Below are positions 22,640-34,214 of a stretch of DNA of 64,000 nt, in pieces. A program made the translations under genes and the position numbers. The notes beneath the pieces were generated by a model that did no database searches, was not told the DNA's origin, and was given only the letters and a program-made list of their open reading frames with translations. The stretch's first letter is position 1, and every line of letters starts with the position of its first letter. The stretch spans positions 3,804,001 to 3,868,000 of the forward strand of contig WPIO01000001.1 in the NCBI GenBank assembly GCA_009760855.2, given 5' to 3'. The DNA comes from Cristatella mucedo. Its lineage: Eukaryota > Bryozoa > Phylactolaemata > Cristatellidae.

Positions 22640-22810
22640 TCAATAGTCTGCAGCACCGAAGGCCGACCCATACATTTTTAGCTGCTCCAACGTGTCCATA
22701 GCTGCCTGCCGTTCAATGGCATGCGTGTTGCAGAGCTGTTGTACACGCAGCACCTCCACCACTTCTCTGAGGACTGCCGCCAGCTCTCGCGGCTGCATGG
22801 AAGCGATAAG
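22640..22810 (-). pseudogene. DFFA/ICAD terminal exon, duplicate copy (DFF-C domain), acceptor lost
   Basis: The minus strand reads LIASMQPRELAAVLREVVEV, then VQQLCNTHAIERQAAM and LEQLKMYGSA, ending at TGA. It is clearly homologous to the terminal DFFA exon at 48,384-48,193. The splice acceptor has changed from TTTGCAG to TTTGCAA. The matching CIDE-N exon of this copy (29.1 kb) has a frameshift and a lost acceptor too. The frame itself is still open, so loss of splicing may be recent. Confidence 0.75.
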
Positions 22811-23400
22811 TTGCAAACAAGATCGGTGCTGACGTCAGGCTTTTGCGTTTGCTTAGTTCTAGCAAGATGCAGTCCATACGCGAACGCCAATCCCAAGCAG
22901 CTGCCAGCTCCATGGAGAAGTGCTGAGCTAATCTGGTGCTCTGAGTGGCTCAAGCAAATGAGCACAAACAAAATGAATACAGGTCCCACCACGACAGGCT
23001 ATCGAATGGGACTCTGTTGGGATTAAGCCAAGGAGGCCAGACCTTGACCCTTACAATGGCATTCAAGGATAGGGAAGTTGAAGGGGTGTGTCTGGCCCTA
23101 CCGATACCCCCTCAATGGCTCGGTCCAAGAGAAGCCAGGGCTCCATACATCACTAAATTGTAGCCTGTGACTGCAGTCAATTGTTGACATTGCAGAACAA
23201 TTTGGGACACACTAGGCATGCTCTTTGGTTGGAATCCCAGCTAGTGCCAATAGTGCTTTGAACCGGATGAATCACCATATGTCAGCTGAGAAAGAATACT
23301 GAAGTACATACTTCCTACATACTTTTCCATTCAAGAGTCACATAATTGTGTTGCTGTCTTCAGAAAATCAATGCAAGTAAACCAATTGTTTATCGTGTCA
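22811..23400. repeat. Duplicated block U1, right part (copy a)
   Basis: It aligns with 48,385-49,240: GGTGCTGACGTCAGGCTTTTGCGT, CTATCGAATGGGAC, AATGGCTCGGTCCAAGAG and GGCATGCTC/GGTTGGAATCC occur in the same order. It lies in what would be the last DFFA intron and holds no convincing exon of its own. Confidence 0.7.
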
Positions 23401-24949
23401 ACTTTCAGAAACGACATTATTATGCCTCGTCGACCTGGTTAAAGGAAAGACAGTTGGTACATCCAATCTTCTAAGGATATATAAAAGTGACTCCGTACAC
23501 GTTACAACAACGGTTTATGGATTTTCAAGCACTGTATACGGTCTTGTTCGATGGAACACAGACATTAAGCACATATCGTACACATACATAGTGTCCAATT
23601 ATGAATTTATTTAAGCCTGGCAAATACATTTTAGATCAGGTGTGCATGTGCTCAAGACAAACATAGGCAGAAACTGCTACCACAAAACAGCAAGGTAATC
23701 GTTAGTGCATGACCAAATACGCTCACCCAAGTACATCAAATGCAGATCTGAACAGGTCACAGGTATATGTATATGGGTCGTACGCTGCTAGACATACACG
23801 TCGAGACATGCCCACTCAGACGTGAGGGGTTCACACATTCACATACATGCTCACATGTGCCCATGGCAAGCATAATCTTCGTGGCATGTACAGGCCGAGT
23901 CTACACCACAGTAAGTATTTAGCGACAATTGCCGATACATTTGAATTCTTTCAAATTTGAGTACAGGTCTTTCTTAATTTTAGAAATAGCCAGCCATATG
24001 AAAAACGAGTGCCTGCTAGCAGTTAAAAAACACCATACCAGATTGTCCCCATATCTATACTTTCACACGTATTCGAAAGATTCGCCTAGAAAGAGGCTGC
24101 CAACCGCATATCAGAAGAAATATTTATAAGTGCGAGAGAAAGAGAGACAGAGAAAACGCTTGTATGCCTGTATGTGTGTGTGCGTTTGAAAGTCGGAGAA
24201 GCAGTGTATGTGCATGCGTTCGTGTGTGTCTTATGTGTCTGTGTGTGCACTTAAATCAAAGGCACTGTAAACCCATCAATTATCTTTTGCAAGAGAAGAA
24301 AAGTTACACGTGTGTGAGCCCACCTTGTTGCTAAAGATAGCTGGGGCTACTTAAACGGGCTAGCAGACGGTAATGAAATGAACAGTTTGTTTTCTGATCT
24401 GATGGTGTCTATGCGAGCCTTGCATTAAAAATTAGAACCATAGATCAAAAGCACACACCATCACACAAGTTCCATAAGGTCTATACCAATATGCACTGCA
24501 GTTTGGTGTCAGTTCTTTCATGCCGTGATGAGCACCAGTCCTATAAATTCCTAAAGCATCTTATCCACTGACTGTCTCTTGCCACAGCTAATCCTGTACA
24601 ATCATTAAGTCATATTGCTCAATTTCAACACGGCCCGCTTAATAGTACCCTTAATTCATAAATATTGTAAACTCTCTTTGCTTCTAAGACACACCTTCAG
24701 ATCTCATGCGTTCAGACCAGTAGTGATGTTCTCATTGTGTAACGACTTATTTGAATTTTCGAGCCAACGTAGATACCACGTCATTGATGCTAATGGACCG
24801 AAGCAATCATATAAGCCTTTAAAGTAGAGGTTAAACCAATGAACGTATGTCTGGTTTACTGGCATTCATAGTTTATACTCTTCTCTTGCCGATGAAATCG
24901 CCTCATACATTATAGGCTTTAAATTTTGAAAGCAGCTGACGAACTATAA
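23401..24949. other. Intergenic, no gene seen
   Basis: AT-rich DNA with a weak purine run and TG-rich patch at 24,130-24,250. No exon, repeat family or RNA gene was recognised. Confidence 0.4.
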
Positions 24950-25915
24950 TTATGCTCTGACCCTCCCTGCCCTTTAACATGTGGAACTCTAATAACGTCC
25001 TCATAGCATGCATTGCTGAGATTCACACTTGAATGATAGTAAAGTTTTTAACCTTGAATGATAGTAAAACCCACTTACTAGTTATGGGCGAACCTATTGA
25101 TACTCAAAAATTGGAAAACCCTAGCACTCAAAATGTGCATATCATCTCTATCGTATTCATGCAATATAAGTGTCCTATTTCAATGTGAAATTTCACTTGA
25201 TGAAGGCATTAACAACACAGTCTACTTTCAGCTCCGTAAAATTGCAAGAATTCGGGGTTCCTTAGAGAAAGGTGGTGCAGCTAAGCAGGTCCGTGCATTT
25301 GTGACATCATCACGAGTAGACTTATGTGACTCATTACTTGTAGGTCCTACTGCCTCTTCAATAACACTGATTCCAGATAATGTGAAACTCTGAAGCTGGG
25401 CATATCTGTCGTGAATGTTGCAACTCCCACAAGACAACACTTCTTATCCATCTACACAGGATCTCTTTCAAGAACCGTATTGACTTTTCAATGTTCTTTT
25501 GCTCCCTTTTAGTTCCTCTTGTTCTCTAGCTCCGGCCTAACTTTTGGAAAGGGGTGATATGCACATTTTGCGAGGGCGAGCTCTACTGTGTCAGGTCATT
25601 TAGCTCTGATTCTTCTAACCAGCGTCGAATGCTTTGGAGATCGGGCCTCTAGTACATATGGTCTCAAAGTATAGAACTCAATTTGAGTGAAATCACTTAA
25701 CCTTTGTTCGACGACATTAAATACGAAGCTAAAAAACCAGCTGTTCCTCACAGCATTTGCTTCCTTTCTGTGAATTGTCCTTTGTATGCTTACACATGGT
25801 GACATCTCGCATGCTATCTCTAATCAATTGACATGCTCCCTTTCAAGTACGTGAATGTAGAAAGAGATTTCGATCTCCTACGGTGATGAATTAACATCTA
25901 CTGTGCCAAGCCAAT
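24950..25915 (+). mobile_element. CR1 family B copy, heavily decayed
   Basis: Remnants in order: NDSKTHLLVMGEP-like (family NDDKTNLLAMGKP), VYFQLRKIARIRGSLEKG, FVTSSRVDLCDSLLVG and a decayed tail AGAAAGAGATTTCGATCTCC. Many indels; inactive. Confidence 0.75.
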
Positions 25916-26590
25916 GCTATGACAAACCAGCACGTTTTTAGTTTCTTTTTAAATGCTGGCCGGTCTGGGCATATCGTGACGTCAGTCATGAGTGAGATTA
26001 ATGCTTTGGGAGCATGTGAGCTAAAGGCTTGGTCTCAAAAAGATCTGGGGCTGTTTAGAGTCACAGAGCGAATGGTACGATGCGAGGCCTGATAGAGAAA
26101 GATTTTAGATAGGTAGGCTGGAAGAAGAGAATAGAAACCTAAAACTGAGAGACACAACCATAAAGTTGATCTGTTGTCTGATGAAGAACCATTCCAGGAA
26201 GCTAAGAAGTGCTAAAATCTGGTGACTGCAAGCAATGCTCACGACAGGCAAGCCTAGCTGCAAGTTTTGGCACAGAATATTAGCAACATATTGCACAGGC
26301 AAGAAGATCTGAGAGTGGTGAGTCACAGAAGGCGAGACAGGATGTCACAAATGCACGAACCAACATGGATGTGGCACTCCGTTCTAAGCAAACCCAAATA
26401 TGAGCAATGTTATCTAGCTGAAAGGAATCAGACTTGACTGTAGAGCTGGTGTGGTCGTCTAGTGAAAGGTCATTTTGGAACAGGACTTTACCCTGATTTC
26501 GTGCAGAGTTGCTTCAGGCGATTCTTTCCGGCCCATTTTGAGACAGGTTTCAAGCCAATTTCCGAGTAACACTTGGTTTGCCCATAACTT
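25916..26590 (-). mobile_element. CR1 family B copy, minus strand, decayed
   Basis: On the minus strand the C-terminal region is recognisable: AWNSLP-type, HQAKHRT-type and the RQQINFMVVSLSFRFL equivalent of KQRIDFKVLSLTFRSL. It abuts the plus-strand copy at 25.9 kb tail to tail, giving an inverted pair. Confidence 0.75.
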
Positions 26591-26989
26591 GTAAGTTAGC
26601 TTTATTGTCAATCAATTTGAGAAAACGTGTTGCCACCAAAGTGCAAAATTCAGAAGTGCGTGCAACAAGAGAATTTGGAGATTTGGGTGTCCCTGAAGGC
26701 AGGGAGGATCAAGCAAAAGCATAGCTGTGTATCAAGTCATCTGCATAAAAATAAAAGCCTGGATTTTGCTTGGCGATTACTTTGGCAGTTAAACCTTTTT
26801 TTAGGCACTTCGCATAAGCTAGGGAGGAAGCACGTCAACAGAACGTTACTAATGCATGCATGACTGCAGAAATCCTGGGCACACAAAGGACTATTAACAT
26901 GGAGCAAATGCTTTAAGAAACAGGTTTGAAAGTCTGGAATTTGAAAAAGGACAGCAATATTCCATGCTAAGGCTCAATGGGATATTTAA

Positions 26990-27115
26990 ATTGAGAACAT
27001 TTTTTTGGATAGTTTTCCATTTTCTAATTTTAGGTTTACCTGTAACTACTAGCTTGGACTTACCATTATTCAGTTTGAGAAACCTAGCTACCATACAATA
27101 GTTAATGTCAACCAT
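26990..27115 (-). mobile_element. CR1 family B fragment
   Basis: The minus strand encodes VARFLKLNNGKSKLVVTGKP, matching NFLKLNYDKTNLLIKGKP of the family. Truncated at both ends. Confidence 0.7.
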
Positions 27116-27364
27116 AAAAGCCCCGAATGTGGTGACAGCACTTTTTAGGCTTTAGAAGGCAGAGGGGATCAAAGCATAGGAACAGTTGTGTTATCAACTG
27201 CCCATAAATGAAAGCCTAGAATGTGCTTGGCAGTTACATCAATATGATAGAGAATATATCTAGCTGCAGCTCAGCTCTTAACGTGACGGATGGATTGCTG
27301 CAAGTCGTTATTATGCTCAACTGCAGCTCAAAATCCCGAGTAAAGAGAAACATCTCGGAGATAG

Positions 27365-27980
27365 TGCTTGATTTGTCTCTATGGGATCCTTGCATCTGAA
27401 TTTTTTTCACATCTTCAGCCGCACCGATCCTTCACCATCTGACCCAATAATGACCAGCCATACCCACCATAATGCAGACACTAATTCTCGTGTTTCGGCT
27501 TTCTTTTAATGGTTCTCTGTCCCTACGTCTGGAGCCTAGATTGATAACCCAGTTCAATTTCCTTTTAGTAAAAATGAGCCTGTTCATCAGACAGGTGTGT
27601 AATACGAACACTAGCAGCCTTGTTGAGAATGTAACATGTACGATCCTAATAACGATTGATCAAATTAATTTGATTGGACAGCATGTATATGTGAGTCATC
27701 TTAAATTGGTCAAGAAAGAAACTGCATTGTGTGCCGGTCACCTAGGCCAAGATAGTCACTCCATTTTAAAAATCCCAAAACAATGCAAGGGGTCATAGTA
27801 GAGCATTTTACAGAATTTTTCAACAACATTAAAGAAATCATCTCTGGGTCAAGAGTGCAGGCGATTTCGACGGTTCTTGGGATAATTGGGAGTCGGTAGT
27901 TGTGATTTGCTTTCACTTACCTAACATCCGTAATGAGACCAAGTCGGCTGCAATGTTGGTACGGCCAAAGCATCACATAA
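27365..27980. repeat. Duplicated block U2, left part (copy a)
   Basis: It aligns along its length with 52,580-53,100 in the same orientation; shared runs include GTCTCTATGGGATCC, CAAGATAGTCAC, GGCGATTTCGACGGTTCTTG and GGAGTCGGTA. In the intact copy this DNA falls within a DFFA intron. A minus-strand open stretch shared by both (NYRL-II-RTVEIAC-LDPE) is of unknown meaning. Confidence 0.8.
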
Positions 27981-28937
27981 TCAGTGTGAGTCCCCTATGT
28001 GATAAGACATAACTCAGTTTTTCTTTGTATACTTTGTGTGCTGTAAAGGACACTGCGGGTAGCGCTCCAGCTGCGCTAAACTGCTCTGTGCAAGGACGCT
28101 GCCATCTTCAAATTTTTTTCTGTTCCAACGACCTGTGATTTCATGCAAGAAAAAAGCTGCAATTTTAGTCAGAGTTAACATCGTAGGTATTTTTTGATGC
28201 AGAAATGGTAGATTGTGTGGCCTTAAGTCACAAGAGCTTTAGTTATTAATAAAAAGCATAGCGAGTAGGATTGGTAGCTCCTACTCAGAAGTAAGCAGCT
28301 GGCACTTGCCTTGCGAGGTCAAGAATGTTTACTAGTCTCCGTTTTTTTAGGCCAGCCCTAGATCAAACATCAAGTATGCCAATATTGCCAAAATTATATA
28401 TTGAACAAGACTAACTATAAGTGAGACTAATAACTATATAGTTTGCCGGCCTTTGCAATGTCAGTCCCATCATGGTCTTTTGTGCATTCAACAAAACACC
28501 CAAGACTAGGCTCAAGAGGAGAATCGTGGAAGTCATAAGGAGGTGGGAGGGTCAGGTTTTTTAATGAATCGTGATTCACTTCATAGAGGAGGCCCCTGTG
28601 CTGTGTATCGAAATACTGTTTGAACCATCCCTACCATATTTGAATCATGTCAATAGTAAGAAATTCATCCTTCCAAACTAACAACGTGCACACAAGACTA
28701 ATAAGATAGTCATGTCTTAATATTGGGAAGCATTCCGAGACATTTACAATTCAAAAGAGACAGTGTGTAATTACAAACAACAAGCTTGAGTGCCAGACAC
28801 CCCACAAAATAGTAGTACACAATTCAGACACTTTTGATAGCAATAGACTCAGTAACAGAATTAACAATAGACTTCATCAACACTATCTTAACGTCTCTGA
28901 GGCAAAGCTTAGGGGGCATTCAACTAATCACGTACCC
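27981..28937. other. Part of U2a without recognised gene
   Basis: Short matches to 53.1-53.4 kb continue (CACAAGAGCT, GTAAGCAGCTGGCAC). No coding exon, promoter or RNA gene is visible. Confidence 0.4.
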
Positions 28938-29126
28938 GAAGAACAAGTCTGTCTGCCCGGTGACTGCACTCTCTGCCTGAGCTCTCCAGGTTTGAATATC
29001 ATTATCGCAGTACTGTCCGGAATAAACATGGCATAATCGTCAGTGTCAATGATCGTTCCATCATCATCTAACACCAAGGCGATGTCGTTAACACCGTGAT
29101 CAGAGGAAACTTCTGGATGCCAGTAC
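28938..29126 (-). pseudogene. DFFA/ICAD CIDE-N exon, duplicate copy a, frameshifted
   Basis: The minus strand reads VNDIALVLDDDGTIIDTDDY, followed by AMFIPDSTAIMIFKPGE, the second half of a CIDE-N domain. One base is missing between the IQKFP start and VND, breaking the frame. The CTGCAG acceptor of the intact copy is CTGGCAT here. It pairs with the DFF-C relic at 22.7 kb as one dead gene. Confidence 0.8.
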
Positions 29127-29754
29127 TAAGAAACTAAAGTTAACAGATCAAGTTTAGCTCGTTAATAGTATGTATAGCATCAGCTAGATAATTCTCCAAG
29201 CAGCATACAGCCTCTGTTCAGATAGGGTGGCAGATAGAGAACCTACTGTGGTTAGATAATCACACTACTCAAAATAAGAAATTTAATTCTGAGACGCTAT
29301 TCAGCCGAGCTAATCCTTTTAAAAATGTTAGTCCAGCTGAAAGCCAACACGCCTTCACCGAATGAGGACTATACGGCTTTAGCAGCCCTTCTAGCACCAT
29401 CCAAAAAGAGGTCATGCTTTCTGGGGAAACAGCTTGACTCCGCTACTTAATAAAGCAGTTATTACACCTTTTTAATACTCTATATTCATGTATTTAATCA
29501 TTTTTCTAAACTCTGCAGCCTTTTCATATACATGTCATCAAACGTGCTGGAGCTTTATTCCGACAATAAAGAACATATAGAGCAATACACATCCAACCGA
29601 AATCTGACGAACTACAGGCGAAGAAACGTACTTTAAATTACAGAATTGCAATCCAAGTTAAACAGAACCAGGATGTGTTACTATTTTTTAATTTGATCAT
29701 GCTTCCCATTTTGAACAGCAGCTCGAGGTCGGATTCTAGGCAAGAGCAGTGAGA
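29127..29754. repeat. Duplicated block U2 (copy a), middle
   Basis: It aligns with 54,650-55,140 and then directly with 56,110-56,180. About 1 kb present in copy d is missing here. A minus-strand frame ending FDDMYMKRLQSLEK near 29,480 is the relic of the terminal exon of gene Z (intact at 34.3 kb); its acceptor is lost. Confidence 0.7.
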
Positions 29755-29935
29755 AATACTGGCTGATTTGAGCCTCTGTTTAGCGACAGAAGAGCCTTTA
29801 CGGCTACCAACACCGCTTGCAGCGGCAATAAAGGATCGCCCACCGCAGAATTCGAACACACGAACTCGGTTCCGAGGTCGAGAAAAGCAACCATCTTACC
29901 TAGTGTGCCATCGCAGCTCACCATCTATAACGTCT
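29755..29935 (-). repeat. tRNA-derived SINE, minus orientation
   Basis: On the minus strand: ACACTAGGTAAGATGG (A-box region), GACCTCGGAACCGAG, a B-box-like GTTCGAATTC, then the family tail GGCGATCCTTTATTGCC, GCAAGCGGT, GTAAAGGCTC and GGCTGATTT-type end. It interrupts block U2a at a point where copy d is interrupted by a CR1 element instead. Confidence 0.85.
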
Positions 29936-30179
29936 CGGCAAGGGGCAAATTGCAAAAGCAGATGCCGCAAGGGAGGAGCTGCTAACCACTTGTAAACGTT
30001 TTTTTCGTCGCAGCGGCCGATCTTGATCCCTGACGGAGTGCTGAGGCTATATATTAAAAGTGCCTAGTAAAAAACGTAATGTTGCACTCGAATGACTGAA
30101 GTTGAAAGCGTGCATCAGTTAAGATATGAACAGGGAAACGGGCGAGGCCCTGCGGCTGGATGGGGGGGTCGCGGGCCGA

Positions 30180-30406
30180 GTCTAGAGAGTCCCCTGTGCG
30201 GTACCGCAACGCTTAGCGGACCGCAAGCACGTTCGTCGTGCGTGACTGTCGTCGTTGGCAACAAAACTGTATTAGCATTGATCGACATTGGTTCATGCGC
30301 GTCACTAATTAAGGAAGAGGCTGCCTGCCGCTGTCCACACTCGCCGTACTGTCCAACCTGCACGACCTTAAAGACGGCAGCCAATCAGCCTCTTCGGGCC
30401 ACCTGA
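30180..30406 (+). pseudogene. Gypsy aspartic protease remnant
   Basis: An open stretch contains VVVGNKTVLALIDIGSCASL, the retropepsin active-site region, but with DIG instead of the usual DTG/DSG. About 60 codons on, in another frame, VRDLVVDMILGTDFL gives the conserved hydrophobic-ILG segment. The changed active-site residue and the frameshift indicate loss of activity. Confidence 0.75.
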
Positions 30407-30601
30407 CAGTGCGATCTCAGTTTGTTGTAGAGGGCAGATCTGTGCGCCATACCTTTCTCGTTGTGAGAGACCTCGTCGTTGACATGATCTTGGGAACCGA
30501 TTTTCTAACCTCACAGCGGGCTCAAATACAAATTCCAGGAGGCCTCAAAGAAAGGTTGCCCTCATTTTAAATTGCAACGGTAGGATTGCAATACGGCGGC
30601 A

Positions 30602-31722
30602 GTGGCTAGCCTCGTGGAGCAGGACTCAGCATTAGAGCTCGAGACGCGATGTTTGGTGCCGCAGTTCGACGCGGATGATGACACGATAGATATACCACTC
30701 TACCCGCAGCCATACAGAGAAGTGGTCGAGAGGTTTCGAGCCCTCTTCCGGCGCCAACTAGGTTCAACTGATCTTGTCTATCAACATATTCCAACAGGTC
30801 ACAGCGCACCAGTACGCGTCCCTGCGAGACGAATTCCGCTGCATTTGCGAGACAAGATCATGGTGCAGCTTAATACTATGCTAGAGCAGGGTATCATCAA
30901 GCCGAGCTCAAGCCCGTGGCTGGCGCCAGCTGTTTACACGCCTAAGAAAAATGGCGAAGTGCGTATAGCAGTAGACTATAGAGAGCTTAATAAACGTACT
31001 GCAAAGGAGGCTTATCCCTTGCCGTCACCGGACGAAATTCAGGACCACCTCCATGGCGCCAGCGTCTTCAGCACTCTGGACATGAATTCGCGATACTGGC
31101 TGCGGTTCATCCCGACGATGTCCAAAAGACGGCATTTACGCCCGGGCCAGGACTTGGTGCATTCGCCTTCTTAAAAATGCGATTTGGATTATCCGGGGCT
31201 CCGGCCACATTCCAGCGGTTAATGGACTCGGTTTTGAGCGATTTACCCTTCGTTTATATTTATTTGGACGACGTGGTGGTCCACAGCTGCAGCGAGGTGG
31301 AGCACATCAACCATTTGAGTATGGTGTTTTCCAGGCTGCAGAAGGCCGGATTGACGCTGTCCGGTGGTAAATGCCATATTGCGCAGGCGGAAGTGAAATA
31401 CCTGGGGCATGTCTTTGACAGAAACGGCATGCGCCCTGACCCGGAGAAAGTGTGCCAAGTCACCGACTGGCCGGCGCCGACTTCGGTGTCGGAGCTTCGC
31501 GCGTTTCTGGGCTTGGCGTCCTACTATCGCCGGTTCATCAAGGGCTTTGCTGAGTTGGCCGGCCGCCCCTTGGCATGCACTGCTTGCAACGGAGACGCCA
31601 TACACTTGGGAGCAGACGCAACAACAGCACTTCGAGCTATTGAAGGGGGCACTGGTAACGGCCCCGGTGCTTGCCTACCGGACGACTGCCGAGCCCTTCG
31701 TCGTCTCGACCGACGCCAGTGA
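30602..31722 (+). pseudogene. Gypsy reverse transcriptase, frameshifted
   Basis: The first part has the fingers and palm (GIIKPSSSPWLAPAV, KKNGEVRIAVDYRELNKRT, FSTLDMNSRYW). The second frame begins at 31,177 with FGLSGAPATFQRLMD, the catalytic YIYLDDVVV, KYLGHVF and FLGLASYYRRFIKGFA. A frame break lies between 31,100 and 31,180 and another near 31,610. Confidence 0.9.
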
Positions 31723-32070
31723 CCAAGGTCTTGGTGCGATATTGGAGCAAGGAGGCCGAGTGCTGGCGTTCAAGAGCCGCGCCTTGTCTCCTAGTGAACG
31801 AAACTATGGCACCATCCAAAAAGAGTGTCTCACAATCATATACGCCTTGAAGGAGTTCAGGCACTACCTCCTGGGCCGAAGATTCGAGGCTAGAACCGAT
31901 CACAATCCGCTTGTGTGGCTTAACGGGCAGAAAGCACAAGGGATTCTGACACGATGGGCTGTCGCCTTGCAGGAATTCGAGTTTGACATCACATACAGGA
32001 GAGCGGAGCTTAACACTCATGCAGACGCTCTGTCGCGCCGGCCAACCGAGGACCTGCCAGCTTGTCTCGT
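31690..32070 (+). pseudogene. Gypsy RNase H domain
   Basis: In the frame open from 31,409: FVVSTDASDQGLGAILEQ, YGTIQKECLTIIYALKEFRH and RTDHNPLVWL, followed by DITYRRAELNTHADALSR. The catalytic Asp, Glu and Asp are all present, so this domain is better preserved than the rest. Confidence 0.88.
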
Positions 32071-32289
32071 CGAGGTTCGGCCGGTGGAAGAGGTGAGCGA
32101 CGTCAGAGAGATGCAGCGGCGAGACCCGTTTTTGAAGGCTGTGGCAGAGGCACTGCAGGCCGGTTCAAGCCGAGCACCACGTTGGACCCGCCATCCATTA
32201 CGTCGGTTCCGAAAAATGTGGGGCCAGCTGAAACTGGTCGACGGCGTCCTCTACCGCTACTTTCGCCCCCGACCAGGAGCCGAATGTAG

Positions 32290-33480
32290 ATATGCTTTGG
32301 TCGCGCCGCCAGCCCGCCGAGAAGAACTGCTCAGACGACATCACGACGACAGCGGTCACCAAGGCGTAGAACGGACATACGACCGACTACAAGACCACGC
32401 TTATTGGGTCAATATTGTCGGTCATGTCAGGTATGCCAATCGGTTAAAGGGACCCAGCTCGCTAACGCTCCGCTGGTACCGATACCTGTAGGACGGCCGT
32501 GGGACATGGTAGCTGTAGATATCTTGAAGGTTGCCATGTCAGCTCGCGGCCGCGAATACCTACTGGTATTGCAGGACAGCTTCACGAAATGGCTCGAGGC
32601 CGTGCCTTTACGAGACACATCGACGGAGACAGTCCGGACGGCCCTGTTAAATATTTTTGTTCGTTTTGGTATGCCGCGCTTTCTGCACTCTGACCGTGGC
32701 AGCAATTTCGAGGCAGAGGTAATTACCACGCTCTGCAAGGCTTTCGGCATAAGCAAGACGCGAACGACGCCTTACACAGGGCGACGGCATGGTAGAAAGA
32801 GACAACGGAACACTACTTACAATGCTGCGAACCTCATGCCTACACTCAGCCGGGCAGTGGGAGAGTAATCTTCCACTGCTTTTGTTCGCTTATAGGACGG
32901 CTCGGCATCAAGCTACGGGCTATAGCCCCTTCGAGCTGATGTTTGGCCGCGAGCCGCAGTGCCTTGATAACCTTGCGGAGAGCGCACAATACGCAGGCAC
33001 TACACCTGCAGCGCATTGCCACTCAATGAGCGAAAAGCTCGCCGAATTCCGCGAGCTAGCTGATGCACAGCTGGCTCAAAGTGCCGAAGAAGCGCGGAGC
33101 CGGCAGCAACGGAAAACACCACCCACTTATCGTCCCGGAGATCCGGTGTGGCTGTGGGATAGCCGACCGAGGCACAAGCTCGCACCGCGATGGCTCGGCG
33201 GCTGGAGAGTAGAAACGGTTCTGGGACCGGTCACCTTGCGCATCATAAATGAAGCCGGCCACCGGAAGGTCGTGCATCTGGATAAGGTCAAGATGCGAGT
33301 TCCACGGCTACAAGAGCCTACTATCGACGTGACCCCCGAGTGGATCGAGACCCAACGAGATGCTGGGAGAGAGAGGCCTCGAATTCTGGCTCGGGGCCAG
33401 CGCCCGCTGAGGCAGTCGAGAGCAGCGCCAGCCAGCGAAGCCGACGGCTGCACGAGCTTCGGCCCGCGAGCGCCGCCCCG
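32290..33480 (+). pseudogene. Gypsy integrase, frameshifted
   Basis: The zinc-binding HHCC module is split between two frames: RHHDDSGHQGVERTYDRL, then CRSCQVCQ in the frame starting 32,404. The catalytic core follows with VAVDIL, QDSFTKWLEA and FLHSDRGSNFEAEV. The last part of the core continues in the frame at 32,789 (LLLFAYRTARHQATGYSPFE), followed by a chromatin-binding-like GPVTLRI/VHLDKVK region. Confidence 0.88.
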
Positions 33481-33530
33481 CCCCCTGCCTGCCAGGCTGG
33501 CGGACTGTGTACTCTTTTTTGACATTCCAT

Positions 33531-33541
33531 GGGGGAAGGGA
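33531..33541 (+). other. Polypurine tract
   Basis: GGGGGAAGGGA immediately precedes the LTR start TGTTGTG, the expected primer for plus-strand DNA synthesis in an LTR retrotransposon. Confidence 0.75.
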
Positions 33542-34209
33542 TGTTGTGTGTGCCTGTTGCTTCTCGGCCACCGGTGTGTGCCCCGCTCTCGGCGGGTGGT
33601 TGGGCTGTTGGCTCCGTGCGGAATTTGATAATAATAATACTGTACTTGATAAAGCGCCCTCAGAGAACTCAATCTCTTTCTAGGCGCTTTACATTTGCAG
33701 CAAAGAGAAATGCAATTGAATGGTAAGTAGAATCATGCTTGAAAAACAAACAAAATGAATAACATGGTTAGGGGTGACATGCACAGGGTCAGCATGCAAA
33801 TGTGGTTATTGACAGCATGCACAGTGTCAGCACGCATAAGCCCGTGAAGGACGAATCACAGGGACCCACTAAATGCTGTCCTAAACAGGTGTGTTTTTAA
33901 GTTCTTTTTAAATGTGGTTAAGTCAGGGGACGTTCTGACGCAGGTCGGGAGGGAGTTCCAGGCTTTGGGAGCATGTGGGCTGATGTTTGGGCGGTCGGCT
34001 CGGGGCTGCCTTTGATGTGGGCATGTGGCCCACCATGGGGGCTCACCACGGATGCACTCCCTTATCTGTGGTGAGTCAGCCCCTAGCTTATATAAATGTA
34101 CCCGCTGGGGAATAAAGAGAGTCTCGTTCACTGCTCACGTTCGTCCGCTCGTGTCTTCGTGTCTCTGTGAGATTCCACTAGCGCTGCTACAGCCAGAGAC
34201 ACAGTAACA
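33542..34209 (+). repeat. Gypsy 3' LTR, interrupted by a CR1 insertion
   Basis: It begins TGTTGTGTGT and ends ACACAGTAACA, giving the short TGTT...AACA inverted ends. The right half has TATATAAA at about 34,090 and AATAAA at 34,111, consistent with U3 promoter and R-region polyadenylation signal. Without the insertion at 33,627-33,985 the LTR would be about 310 bp. Confidence 0.8.
33627..33985 (-). mobile_element. CR1 family B 3' end nested in the gypsy LTR
   Basis: The ATAATAATAATA tail and hairpin (AAAGCGCCCTCAGAGAAC ... TTCTAGGCGCTTT) in reverse orientation are followed by sequence aligning base by base with 56,225-56,580. It postdates the gypsy insertion. Confidence 0.92.
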
Positions 34210-34214
34210 CCACA

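Larger units (their letters stand above)
30130..34209 (+). mobile_element. Ty3/gypsy LTR retrotransposon, 5'-truncated and inactive
   Basis: Protease, reverse transcriptase, RNase H and integrase lie in Ty3/gypsy order, followed by a polypurine tract and one LTR. There is no 5' LTR, primer-binding site or gag; the left edge cuts into block U2a at about 30,130. At least four frameshifts separate the domains. No env frame is present. The right edge abuts block U2b, so the element lies between two duplicate copies. Confidence 0.92.

Noticed and set aside
30000-30130. 5' LTR of the gypsy element
   Set aside because: The sequence left of 30,130 aligns with duplicated block U2 at 56.9-57.0 kb, not with the LTR at 33.5-34.2 kb, so the element is truncated there.
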